From the NCBI RefSeq assembly GCF_009730915.1, contig NC_052489.1:29877916-29941915 (forward strand): DNA of 64,000 nt. Direction: 5' to 3'. Each line of letters starts with the position of its first letter. Within the stretch, counting starts at the first letter, position 1. Source of the DNA: Dioscorea cayenensis subsp. rotundata. Taxonomy: Eukaryota > Streptophyta > Magnoliopsida > Dioscoreales > Dioscoreaceae. Below, piece by piece: positions 51,715 to 63,698 of the stretch. The notes under the pieces were generated by a model. The model made no database searches, was not told the origin of the DNA, and saw only the letters and a list, made by a program, of their open reading frames with translations. A program made the position numbers and the translations under genes.

Positions 51715-54700
51715 TTACTTGTTCAGTATGAAATTTATCGTTCCCTCGGATGCACGATTGAGAAGCAAGTTTCTTTGCTCAACAGCAATTCCCTCTGGCT
51801 GCAAAAGTTATGTTGTAGAAAACTCTGAGAATCTTTCATTGTGTTTGTGAATCTTTGATAACGAGTGGAATAAATACCTCCTCCGGGAACCAAACACCCG
51901 GTTGAGTACTCCCTTCAAGAATGGCAAGTGCAAAAGCAGCAGTACAGTATCCCACCGATCTGTTTACAACATTAAAAATACACATCAGCAGTGTTAATGT
52001 GTCTAGAAAACTTTTAGGTTTGTGATATATTGATCGAGTGTTTCATGACTAAAGCTTACATCGAGAGTTTTCTATGACTGAACAAAGCAACTGTATTTCG
52101 TCTATTTGAGCACTCCAAGTCCACCTATGATAATAAAAGTTTTGATACCATGAGTTTTTTTGTATTACATCATCTCAAATATATTTGCAACTAGAAATGT
52201 CAATTAGGTCAAAAATTTTTTTCTAAAACTGTTCTATTAGAAACTGTATCCTCACCCTCAATGATACACGCTCTCCTGCAATGCCATCTACGGCCCTCAC
52301 CAGAGGGTCAAAGAGTTGAACTAGTTTTTGAACTTTACTCCTATCCCTCAGGATGTCCTGCAAAATAAAACCGGATCATTATTTTGATCAGGAAATCATA
52401 ACTCAATAACAGCTTTCGCATTGTATTCCATTTGATATTAATACAGAATTCAGCTAGATAACATGCAGTGGGCAGGAAACTGGGCAAAAGTAAAAAAATT
52501 GATGGCCACCAGATTTTACAAATTAAAACACCATGTCAACAGAAAAGTGTATAAAATCAAAAAAAGTTGAAGTCCTTACCACAGGGACAAATTTTACTAT
52601 AGCCTCCATTCCCCAATTCCAGAAGAAAGGAGACGTACCGAATCGAGCACTGACAGTCGGCACACCTAAGATTTTGTGTGCAGTGGTAACTTCAGGCAAG
52701 TTCCTGCATATTTTCGACAGTTGTGATGGATTAGAAATATATATATATATATATATATACCTTAAGGTCCATCTTGCTTTGCAGTAGCAGCAAAAGGGAA
52801 AACTGAATGTCTTCAAAACAGAGGGATGTTTAGAACAGTTTCACTTATTTCAAGTATATATATCTTACATACACTACACATGGTTTCTGCTCATTATAAC
52901 TTATAAGAAAAGTGTTTATGAAAATCGGAAAACAATATGATATACAAAATAATTAGAAGTTTGTGTTTTTAACAGTTCTGCTATCTTGGAGGAAAATGAC
53001 ATGAAGTTATGTAACTAAATACGCATGGTTGTTTCAACATGCTTGTGTTACAAGGAATGCAAAAGGAATAGATGGATAATAAAAGATAGACATAAAGTCT
53101 AAAGGGTAGATGCACATCCACACATACCTAGTGTTTCTGCCAATAATAATTTTGGGGACAAGGAAACAACTTGAATCCATCAGATTTAAGACAGAAATCA
53201 CGTCTGATTATCCAAATAACAGGCAGAATTAATGAAGACCACATGACATGTACATAAGCAGATGTCATAAAAAAAATGAGTTGCTCATGCACCAGCCATT
53301 TGGTCTTTGATCTGAAAAGAATGTGCCAAGAAGATCATGAGACCAGGATGCCTTGCCTAATAAAAGAACTTTTACATTTTGTAGTTATATTGATTTATGA
53401 TGAAAATTACTAAATAACTAGTGTGGATGATTAACAAAAACACAAGCACATGCCATAAAGACTGCATGCACTCAGTACTTGGAAAAACCATTCAGAGTTA
53501 TTTTTATCATTAACTTACAACAAGTAAACATCTCTTTTCCGAATCCCTTTACCAAAGTCGATGTTGAGCATGCCACTATATGGCTTTAATTTGATTTTTT
53601 CTCCTGATCAAAGAGTTTGTTATGAAAGTCAAACTCTGCTTGAGAAGGGCAGATGGTCAGAAGTTTTCAGGAAAGGACCTTTATTATAGGCAACAACATC
53701 TTCGCCAAGCAGTAAAAAACTTGTAGCTAATATGGTAGGGCCAACTCCGCCAGAACCTGCAGTGTAATAGGAGAATCTGAAGAAGCAATATCAGCTAGGC
53801 TGGTAACTGAATCATATTTACCCTGTAGAAGTTGGTAACTCTAAGTCATACCCTATTTCAACCTATAGAAATTTAGTGTCCTGAAGATGTACTCCGCAAG
53901 TTTTTTCTTGGTTTGCAAAGTAATGCGTTTTATTTTAGTTTATTTTTTTTATGAATTTTCCGTAGTCATTCAGTCATTTGGGTGCGGATGCATAAATAAG
54001 AACAATGGAAAACTAACCTTAGCCTTTCTGGTTCTCCGGCTTCTTCACTTCTGGCTGCACGCACTAGCTCAGCTGCCATAACTGTTAGAAAGAATAAAAA
54101 TTCAGCACAACTCAATTATTAACAATATCCAATGCATAAATGCAGGGATGATTTGAGTTTTTAAGTTTGTACCATTGCTCACTCCAGGATAAATGCCACC
54201 AGATGTTATTGCTGGAATACCAGCAGAAACTGCCTCCTTGTGAAAAGATTTTGCTCGCCAAGCATACTTTGTATCATCACAGACATCCAAATATGCTGTC
54301 TACTTGACAAGGTAAGTGAGTGAATCAGGATGCTGATAATAGTGAAAATCAAAATAAAGAAAAAAAGATGGCTAAGAAAATCCTTGCCTTGGTAGAGATT
54401 GCAGCTTCTAACACATTGCACTTCTCTGCCTGTTGAAAAGGCCCTGCAGTATGAACTACTAGATCCACCCCTGAGATTTGAAATACAGATTAAACTATCA
54501 TCAACCTTTATGGAGTGAGATTTCAACGCTAAACACAATGAGAACCATCTAGGATACAACAAGCTGATTTTGTTTGTTAATTTCCAATTCATTTCAAGTG
54601 CAGAAAGACGAAGCCCTACTTGTAGACCAGGATTGGAGTAACAATGAGCAGAGCCAAAAGAAAAAAAAAAAAATTCAAATATGAACAGTAAAAAAATAAA

Positions 54701-55673
54701 ATAACCCAAATTAGTTTTCTCAGCCTTCGGGTGATGGAACACTGCCCAAATAGGAAGTTTCATCCCAAAATAATAAAACAGACAACCTTATTTTCTGATC
54801 AAACATTCTAAACAAGTAAACCGACAATGTTATAACTGGATGCCAGTTATCATCTGTAAAAGACTAAGCAATTTCCATATGCCACAGAAAAGAGCAGGCT
54901 AGTTTCTTTGCATCAGAAGTTGATTACTATCAGGTTCCATGGGTATGTCATCTGTTTGATGTGCACTTTATTTAAAATATTTTGTTTACACTTTCTCAAC
55001 AGAGATAGAATCACAACAAACACAAAGAACAGACAAATGGATGATAAAGATACAAGTGATACAAGAGGGAATGCAAAGACACTGTGATGTCTGAATTCAC
55101 AGGGCATACGCACATATGTACACTAGACATAAACACTGATTATTTCAATAAATCAAGGTTTTCTTGTAAAAATTTTCTCACCTTCCATTGCTGCTTCTAA
55201 CGCTTTGACATTATCAATGTCAACCCCAACAAATTGGAAATTATCACCAAGTTTTGATGCCAAAGCATCACCTCTCTCCCTGCAAAAACCGAAAACATGC
55301 AGACAATAACAATACATTGTGAACCAAACTTCAAAATTGGGATTTTTATGTTGCAGATAAACTTCAACCAACTGGGATTAAAAAAATAACCATACTGAAA
55401 ACAATTGCTAATTCACTCATATAATGAGAATACAACTTCAATAAACTATTTTTAAGATTGGAAGAAGGTGAAAGAGAGGACCTGTTCCTCCCAGCGATGA
55501 GGACTTGGAGAGAAGGGCAGAGCTTGGAGAGGGCGGTGGCCGTGGAGCCCCCGACACGCCCCGTGCCACCGAGGATGAGGACCCGTGATTTCTCCGGACT
55601 TTTCGGCGGCGTTGCCGCTGCTTCCGGCGAGGAAGGAGGAGGGATGAAAGCAACGGAGGAGAGCTCGCGCCAT
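51715..55673 (-). CDS. Saccharopine dehydrogenase-like NAD(P)-binding oxidoreductase, probably plastid; start frame uncertain
   Basis: Twelve exons on the minus strand (first ends 55482; then 55279-55182, 54470-54388, 54299-54173, 54081-54018, 53776-53679, 53603-53519, 52703-52580, 52357-52256, 52124-52060, 51959-51878, 51798-51715) keep phase throughout and give about 420 residues, as in the Arabidopsis At1g50450-type proteins. Motifs: Rossmann loop RVLILGGTGRVGGSTATALS, VVHTAGPFQQAEKC, TAYLDVCDDTKYAWRAKSFH, GGIYPGVSNVMAAEL, YYTAGSGGVGPTILATSFLL, GVPTVSARFGTSPFFWNWGM and GSTQPGVWFPEE. The family's substrate is unknown. The ATG at 55673 (MARALLRCFHPSSFLAG, transit-like) is not in the Rossmann frame, and the Rossmann frame has no ATG back to a stop at about 55690. 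So exon 1 has a one-frame break or an unusual start. Intron 3 has a GC donor. Confidence 0.85.
54301..54387 (-). other. GC-AG intron in the saccharopine dehydrogenase-like gene
   Basis: Exon 3 ends ...ACCAAG and the intron begins GCAAGG, with no GT available nearby; the acceptor GTCAAGTAG precedes exon 4 at 54299. The frame joins as STK then TAYLDVCDD, the conserved family sequence. The donor AG/GCAAG fits the known minor class of GC-AG introns. Confidence 0.8.
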
Positions 55674-55699
55674 GCTATAGCTCTTCACTCTCTCAGTCT

Positions 55700-57247
55700 C
55701 TCGTCTCATCCATGGCTTTGTTTCTTTCGTTATCTCTTTAAGAGGGTATTTTTACTATTGACCCCTTTGGATTTTTAAAATTCTTACCCATTTATTTACT
55801 TTTACTTTTATTTACTTCTAATTCTGTATTTTAAAAGAAAATTTTATGAAAGTTTAATTATGGAAATATACCACATTAGGATTACTTTGGAACAAACTAT
55901 ATTACAAGCTTTTCGTTTATTTCATCTATTCCACTTTATCTTACTTTTTCATTACTCAAAATCACAAATATTATTTCCAATTAAAACGAGATAGTTTACG
56001 GAAAAAAAAGTATTATTTATTTATTTTTATTTTTTATGCGCATGTGTATTAAGAGGAGATATATATTTGAGTCCTTCAATTCATTAAATATATAATGTGT
56101 TTTTTTAGAACAAAAGTGTTTTTTCCGTTTAAAGTTGTATGTCAAAACAAATTTATTCTTAAAGAGTTTTTAAACTATTGTATTTCTTCTATGATTACAC
56201 GGTGTTTGTGGCTTATTAAAATAAAATAAAATAAAATAAATCTTATTAACAAGGAGAAAAATAAATTAATAAGAACTATTATCAGTGGGCGGCAACTTAA
56301 CCATGTTACTTAATGTTAATTATCAAGTTTGCCTTTAACGTGTCAATGCTTATTATTATTATTATTATTTTTAAAATATCCCATGAAAATTTCAATTGCT
56401 TATAGTTATAGGTCACGGATACATTGACTCTAATGTCAAGCCACATCAGCATCCTTATCATCGTGTCAGTGAGTACTGAGTACACACGTTGGCGACTCAA
56501 CCTAAAACGCGTCCATAATCAAGAGAAACGCGTGGAGCCAAAACCCACTCTTTCCCATCTCGAGATCTGATCTCAAACAGATCTCTAAGCAAATTAACGG
56601 CTATAACCATTTCACCTTGTTGAGCTAATGGCTGAACTCGTAATTCCATTCAACTTTTCGTGCATTCACTAACCAGTGAAAATCCGTAACATCCATCCCC
56701 ACGTGGCATTTAATCGCGGTGGTATTCTTGTAATTCTCTTCAACTTCATGTGCATTTTCTTAACATCCACCACGTGTCAATTCATTAGACCATCGGGAAG
56801 AAACATCGACGGTTCTCATCTCTCAATGGTATTAAAGTAAATACCTCTCTTCTGTTCCTTCGCTATTAAGCCAAAGGCTAAAAACGTAAAAATATCAAAC
56901 TTCGCTTGCATTTGCAAGCATGAACCACGTGGCCATTGCGATCTCATCACGAAGTAAAATCAACGGTCCTAATTTGTCAGTGGCATTCTAGTAATAAAAC
57001 CTTCTTAGTCTAGAGCAAATGGCTCAACTCGTAATTCTCCTCAACTTAACGTGCATTTGTTCAGGTACCCCATGAAAACCACGACACATAGTGCCACGTG
57101 GCGAATATCCGATAATCTCTAGGTAAAATCAACGGTCCTCATTTCAGTGGCATTCTCGTAATAAATCTTCTCTTCTTACTTTATATATTATATACACAAG
57201 CTTCTATTCACCTCCTCCACTTTCACCGTCCACCACCATCATCGCCA
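55700..57247. other. Upstream region of two divergent genes, with degenerate promoter repeats
   Basis: The left part (55700-56400) is AT-rich without recognisable content apart from an ATTATT run near 56350. The right part (56400-57240) is a promoter-like region described separately. No gene is seen. Confidence 0.5.
56500..57200 (+). promoter_or_regulatory. Penta-EF-hand gene promoter: CACGTG cluster, CAMTA-type AACGCG motifs, degenerate repeats
   Basis: Two AACGCG motifs (56506 and 56527) match the CAMTA/RSRE-type CGCG element. CACGTG hexamers start at 56700, 56771, 56926 and 57095. The region is built of three or four degenerate units that each contain words such as CAACTTNNNGTGCATT, CCACGTGG and AATCAACGGTCCT. 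A TATATATTATATA stretch at 57182 lies about 65 bases before the ATG. Together this suggests a stress- and calcium-responsive promoter. Confidence 0.65.
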
Positions 57248-58957
57248 ATGTCCGGCTTTCCCCATGGCTCCTCCGGCGCCGGCAATCCTTACGGCCGGCC
57301 GCCGGCGGGGCAGCCCTACTATGGCCCTCCTTCGGCATACGGTGGCCCTTCGCAGTACGGGAGCCCCTTTGCATCCTTGGTGCCGTCGACGTTCCCTCCG
57401 GGAACGGACCCCAACGTGGTGGCGTGTTTCCAGGCTTCGGATCAAGATGGGAGTGGATTCATCGATGATTATGAGCTCCAGAGGGCGCTCTCGTCGTATA
57501 ACCAGAGCTTCAGCATGAGGACTGTTCATCTTCTGATGTACCTATTCACCTCCTCGAACACTCGCAAGATCGGTGAGCCCTCTAGCTTCTTCTCTTCTCC
57601 TATGATCTCTGACCACGGATTGGGATTTTGGTGGAGGTTTACAGTTATTTCCCATTCTAATAGCAGTAGTGTAGAATTGAGAACTTTTTTGGCCAATTGA
57701 TTCTCTAAAATGTTCCCTTCTCTTGGATAACGGGGAGTATTCCGTGGAGTTGTACTTCAATTCACATGGAATGCTCTTGTGTTTCTCATTCCATTTTCAA
57801 AATCTGATTTCAGTGGATTTGATTGAGCGTTTCTTTTATCAAATTTATCTCAAAGTTACTCCAATTTCCCCCCTTGTAACTGTTGGATGAAATTTGATTT
57901 ATGTGTCACATAACCTAATTAAGAAAGGCATCTGATACGAAATAAGAAGTTCTGTTCATGTTTTTCAAATTTGGAATAGTTAGGAATAGCTTATTTTGAT
58001 TATCTCCATACGTTCAAAAATGTGATTTTTAATTGAAAAAAAAATGCTAATTTAGGAACAGTCATTGGGGGTAGTTGATGTAGGGAGTAATGGAGTAAGT
58101 AGGGTCCCTATTTTTTAACTGTTTGAATTTTACTGCCAAAGCACTTTTAGTTTGGTAATTTGTCACTTTATTATTACCAAGAGGAATTTACTGGCAGTTT
58201 TGCTTCTTGCTTTACAGGGCCGAAGGAATTCACCTCCTTGTTCTACAGCCTTCAGAACTGGCGGGTAATTAAACCTTCATGCACTTTTTGCATCTTTAGT
58301 TATGTTTATTGTATGTATGTATGTATGTATGTATGTGTTGTTAAAAATGTGAATTTGCAGAACATATTTGAGAGATTTGATCGTGATCGAAGTGGTAAGA
58401 TTGATTCCTCAGAGCTTCGGGAAGCGCTGCTTAGCATGGGATATGCTGTTTCCCCAGTTGTACTGGACTTGCTTGTCTCCAAGTTTGATAAGACCGGCGG
58501 CAAGAACAGGGCCATTGAATATGATAACTTCATTGAGTATGACATCCTGCTCTCTTCCTTTCAAGTTCATGTTTACAGTTAGTGCATAGGATTATCTTTT
58601 ATTAGCACACAAGGCCTCTGCAAAAATGTTCACTAGGTTCATAACAAGATGAAGGAATTAGTGAATTGCAATAGTTCAATGATTCAATATGATTATCTTC
58701 TTTTTGAACTAATGATCTTTATCCTTCTCTTTTCAAAATGCAGGTGCTGCCTTACTGTGAAGGTAATCAAACTATTTCCTCATTGCCAATGTGTTTGTTG
58801 GGGGTTCTTCAAACTTCCAATCCTTGAATTTCTTTATACATTTGAATTGCAGGGTTTGACGGAGAAGTTCAAGGAGAAGGATACATCGTACAGTGGCTCG
58901 GCGACTTTCTCTTATGAGTCCTTCATGCTAACCGTGCTTCCATTTCTCATTGCTTAG
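57248..58957 (+). CDS. CML48: Penta-EF-hand calcium-binding protein (CML48/49/50 type)
   Basis: Five exons (57248-57572, 58218-58264, 58361-58536, 58744-58762, 58853-58957) join in frame to 223 residues, close to Arabidopsis CML48 (228). Exon 4 is a 19-base microexon. The N-terminus (residues 1-50) is rich in Gly, Pro, Tyr and Ser (GNPYGRPPAGQPYYGPPSAY), as in ALG-2/penta-EF-hand proteins. EF-hand loops visible are DQDGSGFIDDYE and DRDRSGKIDSSE; the remaining hands are degenerate (FDKTGGKNRAIEYDNF; KDTSYSGSATFSYESF). The protein ends FMLTVLPFLIA, the hydrophobic last hand used for dimerisation. The family senses calcium and binds Pro-rich partners at membranes. Its promoter carries CACGTG and AACGCG motifs, in keeping with a stress gene. 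Confidence 0.93.
58308..58339. repeat. (TGTA)n microsatellite in PEF gene intron 2
   Basis: About seven GTAT/TGTA tetranucleotides lie just before the exon 3 acceptor (58360). Confidence 0.9.
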
Positions 58958-60104
58958 ATAGTTGTTGTTCTTCTGCATGTCCTTCTGAGTTATGTAGTGT
59001 CGTTGTTGTTTATGTTGATGTTGTTGCTCCTTGTAATTGTTGTGCTTGAAATGGTGAAACTTTTAGCTTGAATGAACAGGCCTTTATGCCATTTATTGTT
59101 ACAGTTAATCATTACTTTGTTCATGTGTATTTTATATGGCTTCCAAATTTTTTATGATTTTCAGTAGATCATTTTTGTATGGATTATATATATATATATA
59201 TATATTGACAAATGCAATAAATACAGTATAATTAGAGTGTGTATATGGGTAGGAAATTTATTGGTCAGTTTCTACATCCTCAAAATCTGGGGTTTGAATT
59301 TGAGGTTTTTGAATTCCTTCTCTTCATTTGAATTGAAGAGAAATTGAGAAAGTGGTCTAATTTATTTTTATTTATTTGTTTTGAAGTTAGAGAAGTGGCA
59401 CTTTTTTTTATTTTTGTCTGAAGTAGATTGCTCAAAATTTATTTTAGTATTTTTTTATTTTCAAAGTATTTTTTTAATTTATAGGATTTCAACTAACATC
59501 GGAATTCTCTGGCATTTCTTACCCTTCTCCACTTCACATCCGTCATTTCTTACACTTCTCCACTTCATCATACATATTTCCCCTTGAATTGAAACACACC
59601 CATAAAGCATAAAGCATAATGTTTGATAATGGAACTATTGTTATTAGCCATTGGGCTATCAACCCTCCGGCTATAAATAATTTTATTTAGGATTTACCCA
59701 AAAGGAAAGCCAATTAGTTGGGATTATTCTTCAATAAAACAAAATAATTCAAATTTCAAAACATCAAATAAAGATGACACCGCACACAAACCTAGGACTT
59801 TGCTAAGCAGGAGCACGCGGTCAAAACTCGAAATTAACTATAAAGCCATCTGCCTCGAGATCAGAACCGGACAAAGCAATCGTGCGGTACATGACGTCTC
59901 TCTTCCGATTTTTACTCCTCTTCCCCAAAATACCCCCTTTGCTTGCCTATAAAACAACGGCTTTGGGTGGAAACTGTGAACGCAACCCTTCCCAAAAAAC
60001 TCTCTTCGTTCTTTGAATCAAGAGAAGTCTTTGGGAAAGAGAAGAAGCAGCGTGGTGTAGGGATATCTTTGATTCGATTTGAATATTTTGGGAATAGATT
60101 TGAG
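58958..60104. other. Intergenic region and leader of the next gene
   Basis: It holds the PEF gene 3' UTR, a (TA)n run near 59187 and AT-rich DNA, then a promoter and a purine-rich leader (about 59940-60104) of the gene at 60105; CCTATAAAAC near 59946 is a good TATA candidate. No other gene is seen. Confidence 0.5.
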
Positions 60105-61977
60105 ATGGGGGAATGGAGGAGGGTTTCGTCTTGGAAGAGTTCCCGCGGGCACAACAGACCGCCTAAGCATTGGAGGCCGCCGCCGCCGTCTCATCCTGGT
60201 AAATCCTCAACCTCACTCCCTCAAAGATCTCATCTTTTTCTTGGTCTTCTTCAAAAGATTCCATCTTTGGTTGTTTTCTGGTCATTTGATTGGTTGGTTG
60301 GTTGATTAATTGATTGAGTACTTGCTTTCAGATTAAGCTGTGGATTAGGATCTGTGTTCTTTTTTATTTTGATTTATGTTTTTAACTTTTAAGTGGTTGT
60401 GGTTTTAGATTATTTGCCATCAAGGGTTTGCTCTATTTATTCGTCAGACTCCATTCTAGTGATTTTTCACCGAGTATTCATTCTTGCAAGAATTTTTTTT
60501 GCTATTTTGAGTCGCAGGTAATAATTGTGAGGTTGGTTCGCTAACTAATTGCTATATGTTTTTCTAGTTTTGCTAATTGATTAAATAACTAAAGCTTGGA
60601 TTTTTTAATATAAAAATTTGGTTTTTGTGAATTTCCTTTTCTACTGAGTGCTTGCTTTCTAAAAATTTTAAATGGATTGAGGATGTGGTGTCAAGTTTCT
60701 AGCTTTCTGTTTTTGGTCTTATGGATGGCAGATTCATGTTCATGTTCTGAAGTAATGATTATTGATTACATCGTATTGCATTGTATTTATCTCTTCAATG
60801 ATAGGTTGACATGGAATTAAGAACTAGCACTATTTGAATTTCAAACTTCAAATACATTCCTCATTTGTTATGGAGTGTGGTTCATGAACATGCTGCTTCT
60901 TTCCAACTAGATAATCAATGCAGCCACTAGTGACCATCAGGTGTCCTTAGCATTTTCTGATCAACAATTATGGTGTCAATTGTGGAGGTTTGTACATTAA
61001 TCTGTAGAGTTTGAGTGGAAACCATCAATAACCATGAACTGACATTAGTGTGGATGCCTGATGTAGTTCTTTTCTTTCTACAGGCTCTTGGGACTCGAAA
61101 ATTCCTTGGTGGGAGAGGAAATTCCTGGCTTCTGTTTGCCCAATTCCATTAGAGGAGCTAGGTTTTCATGAGAAGTTCAATGTCCATTTACAAGAATGTT
61201 CTAGATTGGGATGATTCAGCAGCACTAGAGGCGTTTCAGAAGGCCAAGGCTCAGTTTTGGGCGAAGTACAACGGTCTTAGGAGTGATGTTTCTTTGCCGG
61301 ATCCTGATATGTATATTGATAAAGTCAATTATGATGCAATTATCGACCCAGAACTTATTGAAGATTTGTACAAAGAGCCACCAGCACCAGCTAATCAGGT
61401 TGCTACCGGTAATGATGGCCTAGATTCTTTTCTTGCTACAGATAAACCGATTCCTGCCACCGGATGGGATGATGCAGAAGATAATGCTCCATCTGGTGTT
61501 TTTGCTGCCCTACCTAGATTGAACAATTGGGATGTGCATATAGACAAACCATTTAGGCAGAATGAAGCAAGCGATGCAAATAATACTTGTTCCGCCTGGG
61601 ATGTGAATCCTGTAAAATTAGAGGACAATGGCGATCGAGGAGGTAATAAGTGGTCATGCAATGATGGTTGGACCGATGGATTTGCAAGGAATGAAGAATG
61701 GGGTAGCAAGCAGCATAGTTTGTGGGATAACCGTGTCGATAAATCTTGGGGGCCTTGTCAAAGCAATAATGAGTCAGGTGGAAGGCACAGTAGGAAGCGA
61801 TATAGAGGAGGCCGTTTTGGTTCGAGGTTTCAGATTGATGATTACCAGAAAAACAACAATAGCTGGAGAAATTGCAGAGGAAGGAATAACAGGAGTCATT
61901 CTAATGAGCATACATTTGATACATGGCAGTCTAGGAATAATCAAGAACCACATGATTCAGTAGCTGCATGGGATTGA
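60105..61977 (+). CDS. Plant-specific protein of unknown function (Trp-rich N-terminus, RG/N-rich tail), one apparent frame break
   Basis: Exon 1 (60105-60198) encodes MGEWRRVSSWKSSRGHNRPP and a Pro-rich end. Exon 2 starts at 61084 with GSWDSKIPWWERKFLASVCP and, in another frame, continues MSIYKNVLDWDDSAALEAFQ to the stop at 61975-61977. The order GSW-PWWE-KF...P, then YKNVxxWDDSA, A-x-FWAxxNGL and DPDMYID matches a plant family I recognise from several species but whose function is unknown. The two halves lie in different frames: the first frame runs on past the conserved join near 61168-61180, with no room for an intron, so one base appears inserted or lost there. The C-terminal third is disordered and rich in Asn, Arg, Gly and Trp (SRKRYRGGRFGSRF), suggesting RNA binding. 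About 320 residues in all. Confidence 0.75.
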
Positions 61978-62694
61978 GAAGAACACACTATCTAGAGCTG
62001 TTTTGTTTTCTGGTGTCACTGTGATTTCCACTATAAATTTAGTTTCATATAGTGAAAAAATGTTGTTTGCACAGGCCATTATATCAATTTTTGGTGGGAG
62101 AGCTTATGGCAGTTGCTGTATTTTTTTGCATTATATGTTATTTGACATGTTACTATTACGGATATGATTGTCTAAGTTTGATTTATTACATGCACTGAAG
62201 TTTCATCAGTGGAGAGAATGACATTAGTTGTCTTTGTGGTAATCGTTCATGTCTTATCCTTACTTTTATGTGGCTGCTTATTAAAGATTATCTTAAGTGT
62301 ATCATGCACAATCTTCTTTCAAAGATTTCTCTATTTAGATTGCAATCAGAGTAACAGCAAGAGTTAACTACAATGACCAAAAAAAAAAAACTTATTTTTA
62401 TATAAAAAAGAAACTTATTTACACCTGAAAGCATGGTCACAACACCATCATCTGGTTAAACAAAATTATGGAAGGTCACAAAATATCAGGCTAGATCTTG
62501 AACATAACATTCACATTCTCCTTTTTTTTTCTTCCCCTAAACAAAAAATTCTCTAATCAGTTCAACATGCAACAAACTGAAAAGTTGATGATTCTAGTCA
62601 ACGTCCATGTCCAGCAAAATCTTCAGTTTGTAGCAGAAATCAAAAGCCAGCAAAGAGTAAGCACCAAGTGATTGAATTGGCTTTGCAAGTAAGG
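61978..62694. other. Intergenic region between convergent genes
   Basis: It holds the 3' UTRs of the gene ending at 61977 and of the endonuclease gene on the other strand, with an A-run near 62380. No gene is seen. Confidence 0.5.
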
Positions 62695-63698
62695 TTAGAG
62701 CTTCAAAACCAGTCCTATTGGACAATGGTCACTGCCCATGATGTCTGGAAGAATAAAGGAGTCATGGACATTGTCTGCGATCGATTCCGAGACAAGGAAG
62801 TAATCAAGGCGCCACCCTGTACCATTGACAACACAGGTCATTCATGTGGCATTGCCTACTAATAAAACAATTGAAATAAATCTCTACGAGAATTTAAACG
62901 TTAATAAAGCATAATGTTAAAAGCGACATAAGTCATAAAGTCATTTGTCATACTCAAATAAGCATGAGAGTTATTCTGTTCTGTAAGAAGTCTGGTAAGA
63001 AATACTTGTTTAACTCTTACATGAGATATGCATTAATTTTTAATATCAGTGATTGATGAATAATGGTTTTAATAACAATGTACCTCTATTGGTTTTGCGT
63101 CCGCCATGCCTGTAACCCCAGTAAGTATAGCCCACCACATTTGGGTTCTGTTTTCGAAAGGTATCAACAAGACCTCTAGCTAAAAAGTTATCACCAAAAG
63201 ACTTCCTTTCTTCATCAGTAAACCCAGCACTTCTGCGATTTCCCTTTGGTATAGAGAGAAAATATGTATTATCATTTATCACCAATGAATAAGATCTAAA
63301 ATGTAAAGGTTGACAAATTTAAGCAACAAAAAAACAGCAGTATAGCTATCACTGACCCCCATTACAAGGAAAATGCACGTGTACATTTTTGGTTGTTTGT
63401 TGTTCATGCTTATTCATAAAAAAGAGCCAGAAAGTCAAATCACATAAACAATTGAAACTCCAAATTAACCAAATGATATCTCTTTAAGAAAACAAACTTT
63501 GATGACACAGAGCATTTTAACAAATGATTTAAAGGTCTAAAGTATTGGTGCACAAACCCGTATCACCTGACCACATATGAATGTGTATGTGTGGTTGTTT
63601 GGTAATCAACTACTTACAGCAGGATTATATATGTCAATTTCTTCATGAGCACAGTTCAGGTCGCCGGTTAAAATGACAGGCTTTGATTTTTCTAGATC
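62695..63698 (-). CDS. ARP: DNA-(apurinic/apyrimidinic site) endonuclease, ARP type, 3' part only
   Basis: Three exons on the minus strand (63698-63618, 63243-63084, 62816-62695) join in frame to about 120 C-terminal residues; the rest lies beyond the right edge. Visible motifs are [20 protein letters not shown] (catalytic Asp and Asn), [44 protein letters not shown] and the final [13 protein letters not shown] with the catalytic Asp-His pair. This is the exonuclease III/APE1 fold; in Arabidopsis the closest match I recall is ARP, a base-excision repair enzyme with a redox role. The acceptor of the middle exon (CCAAAG/G) is weak, but the conserved join [11 protein letters not shown] supports it. 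I find no further exon between 63699 and 64000. Confidence 0.92.
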
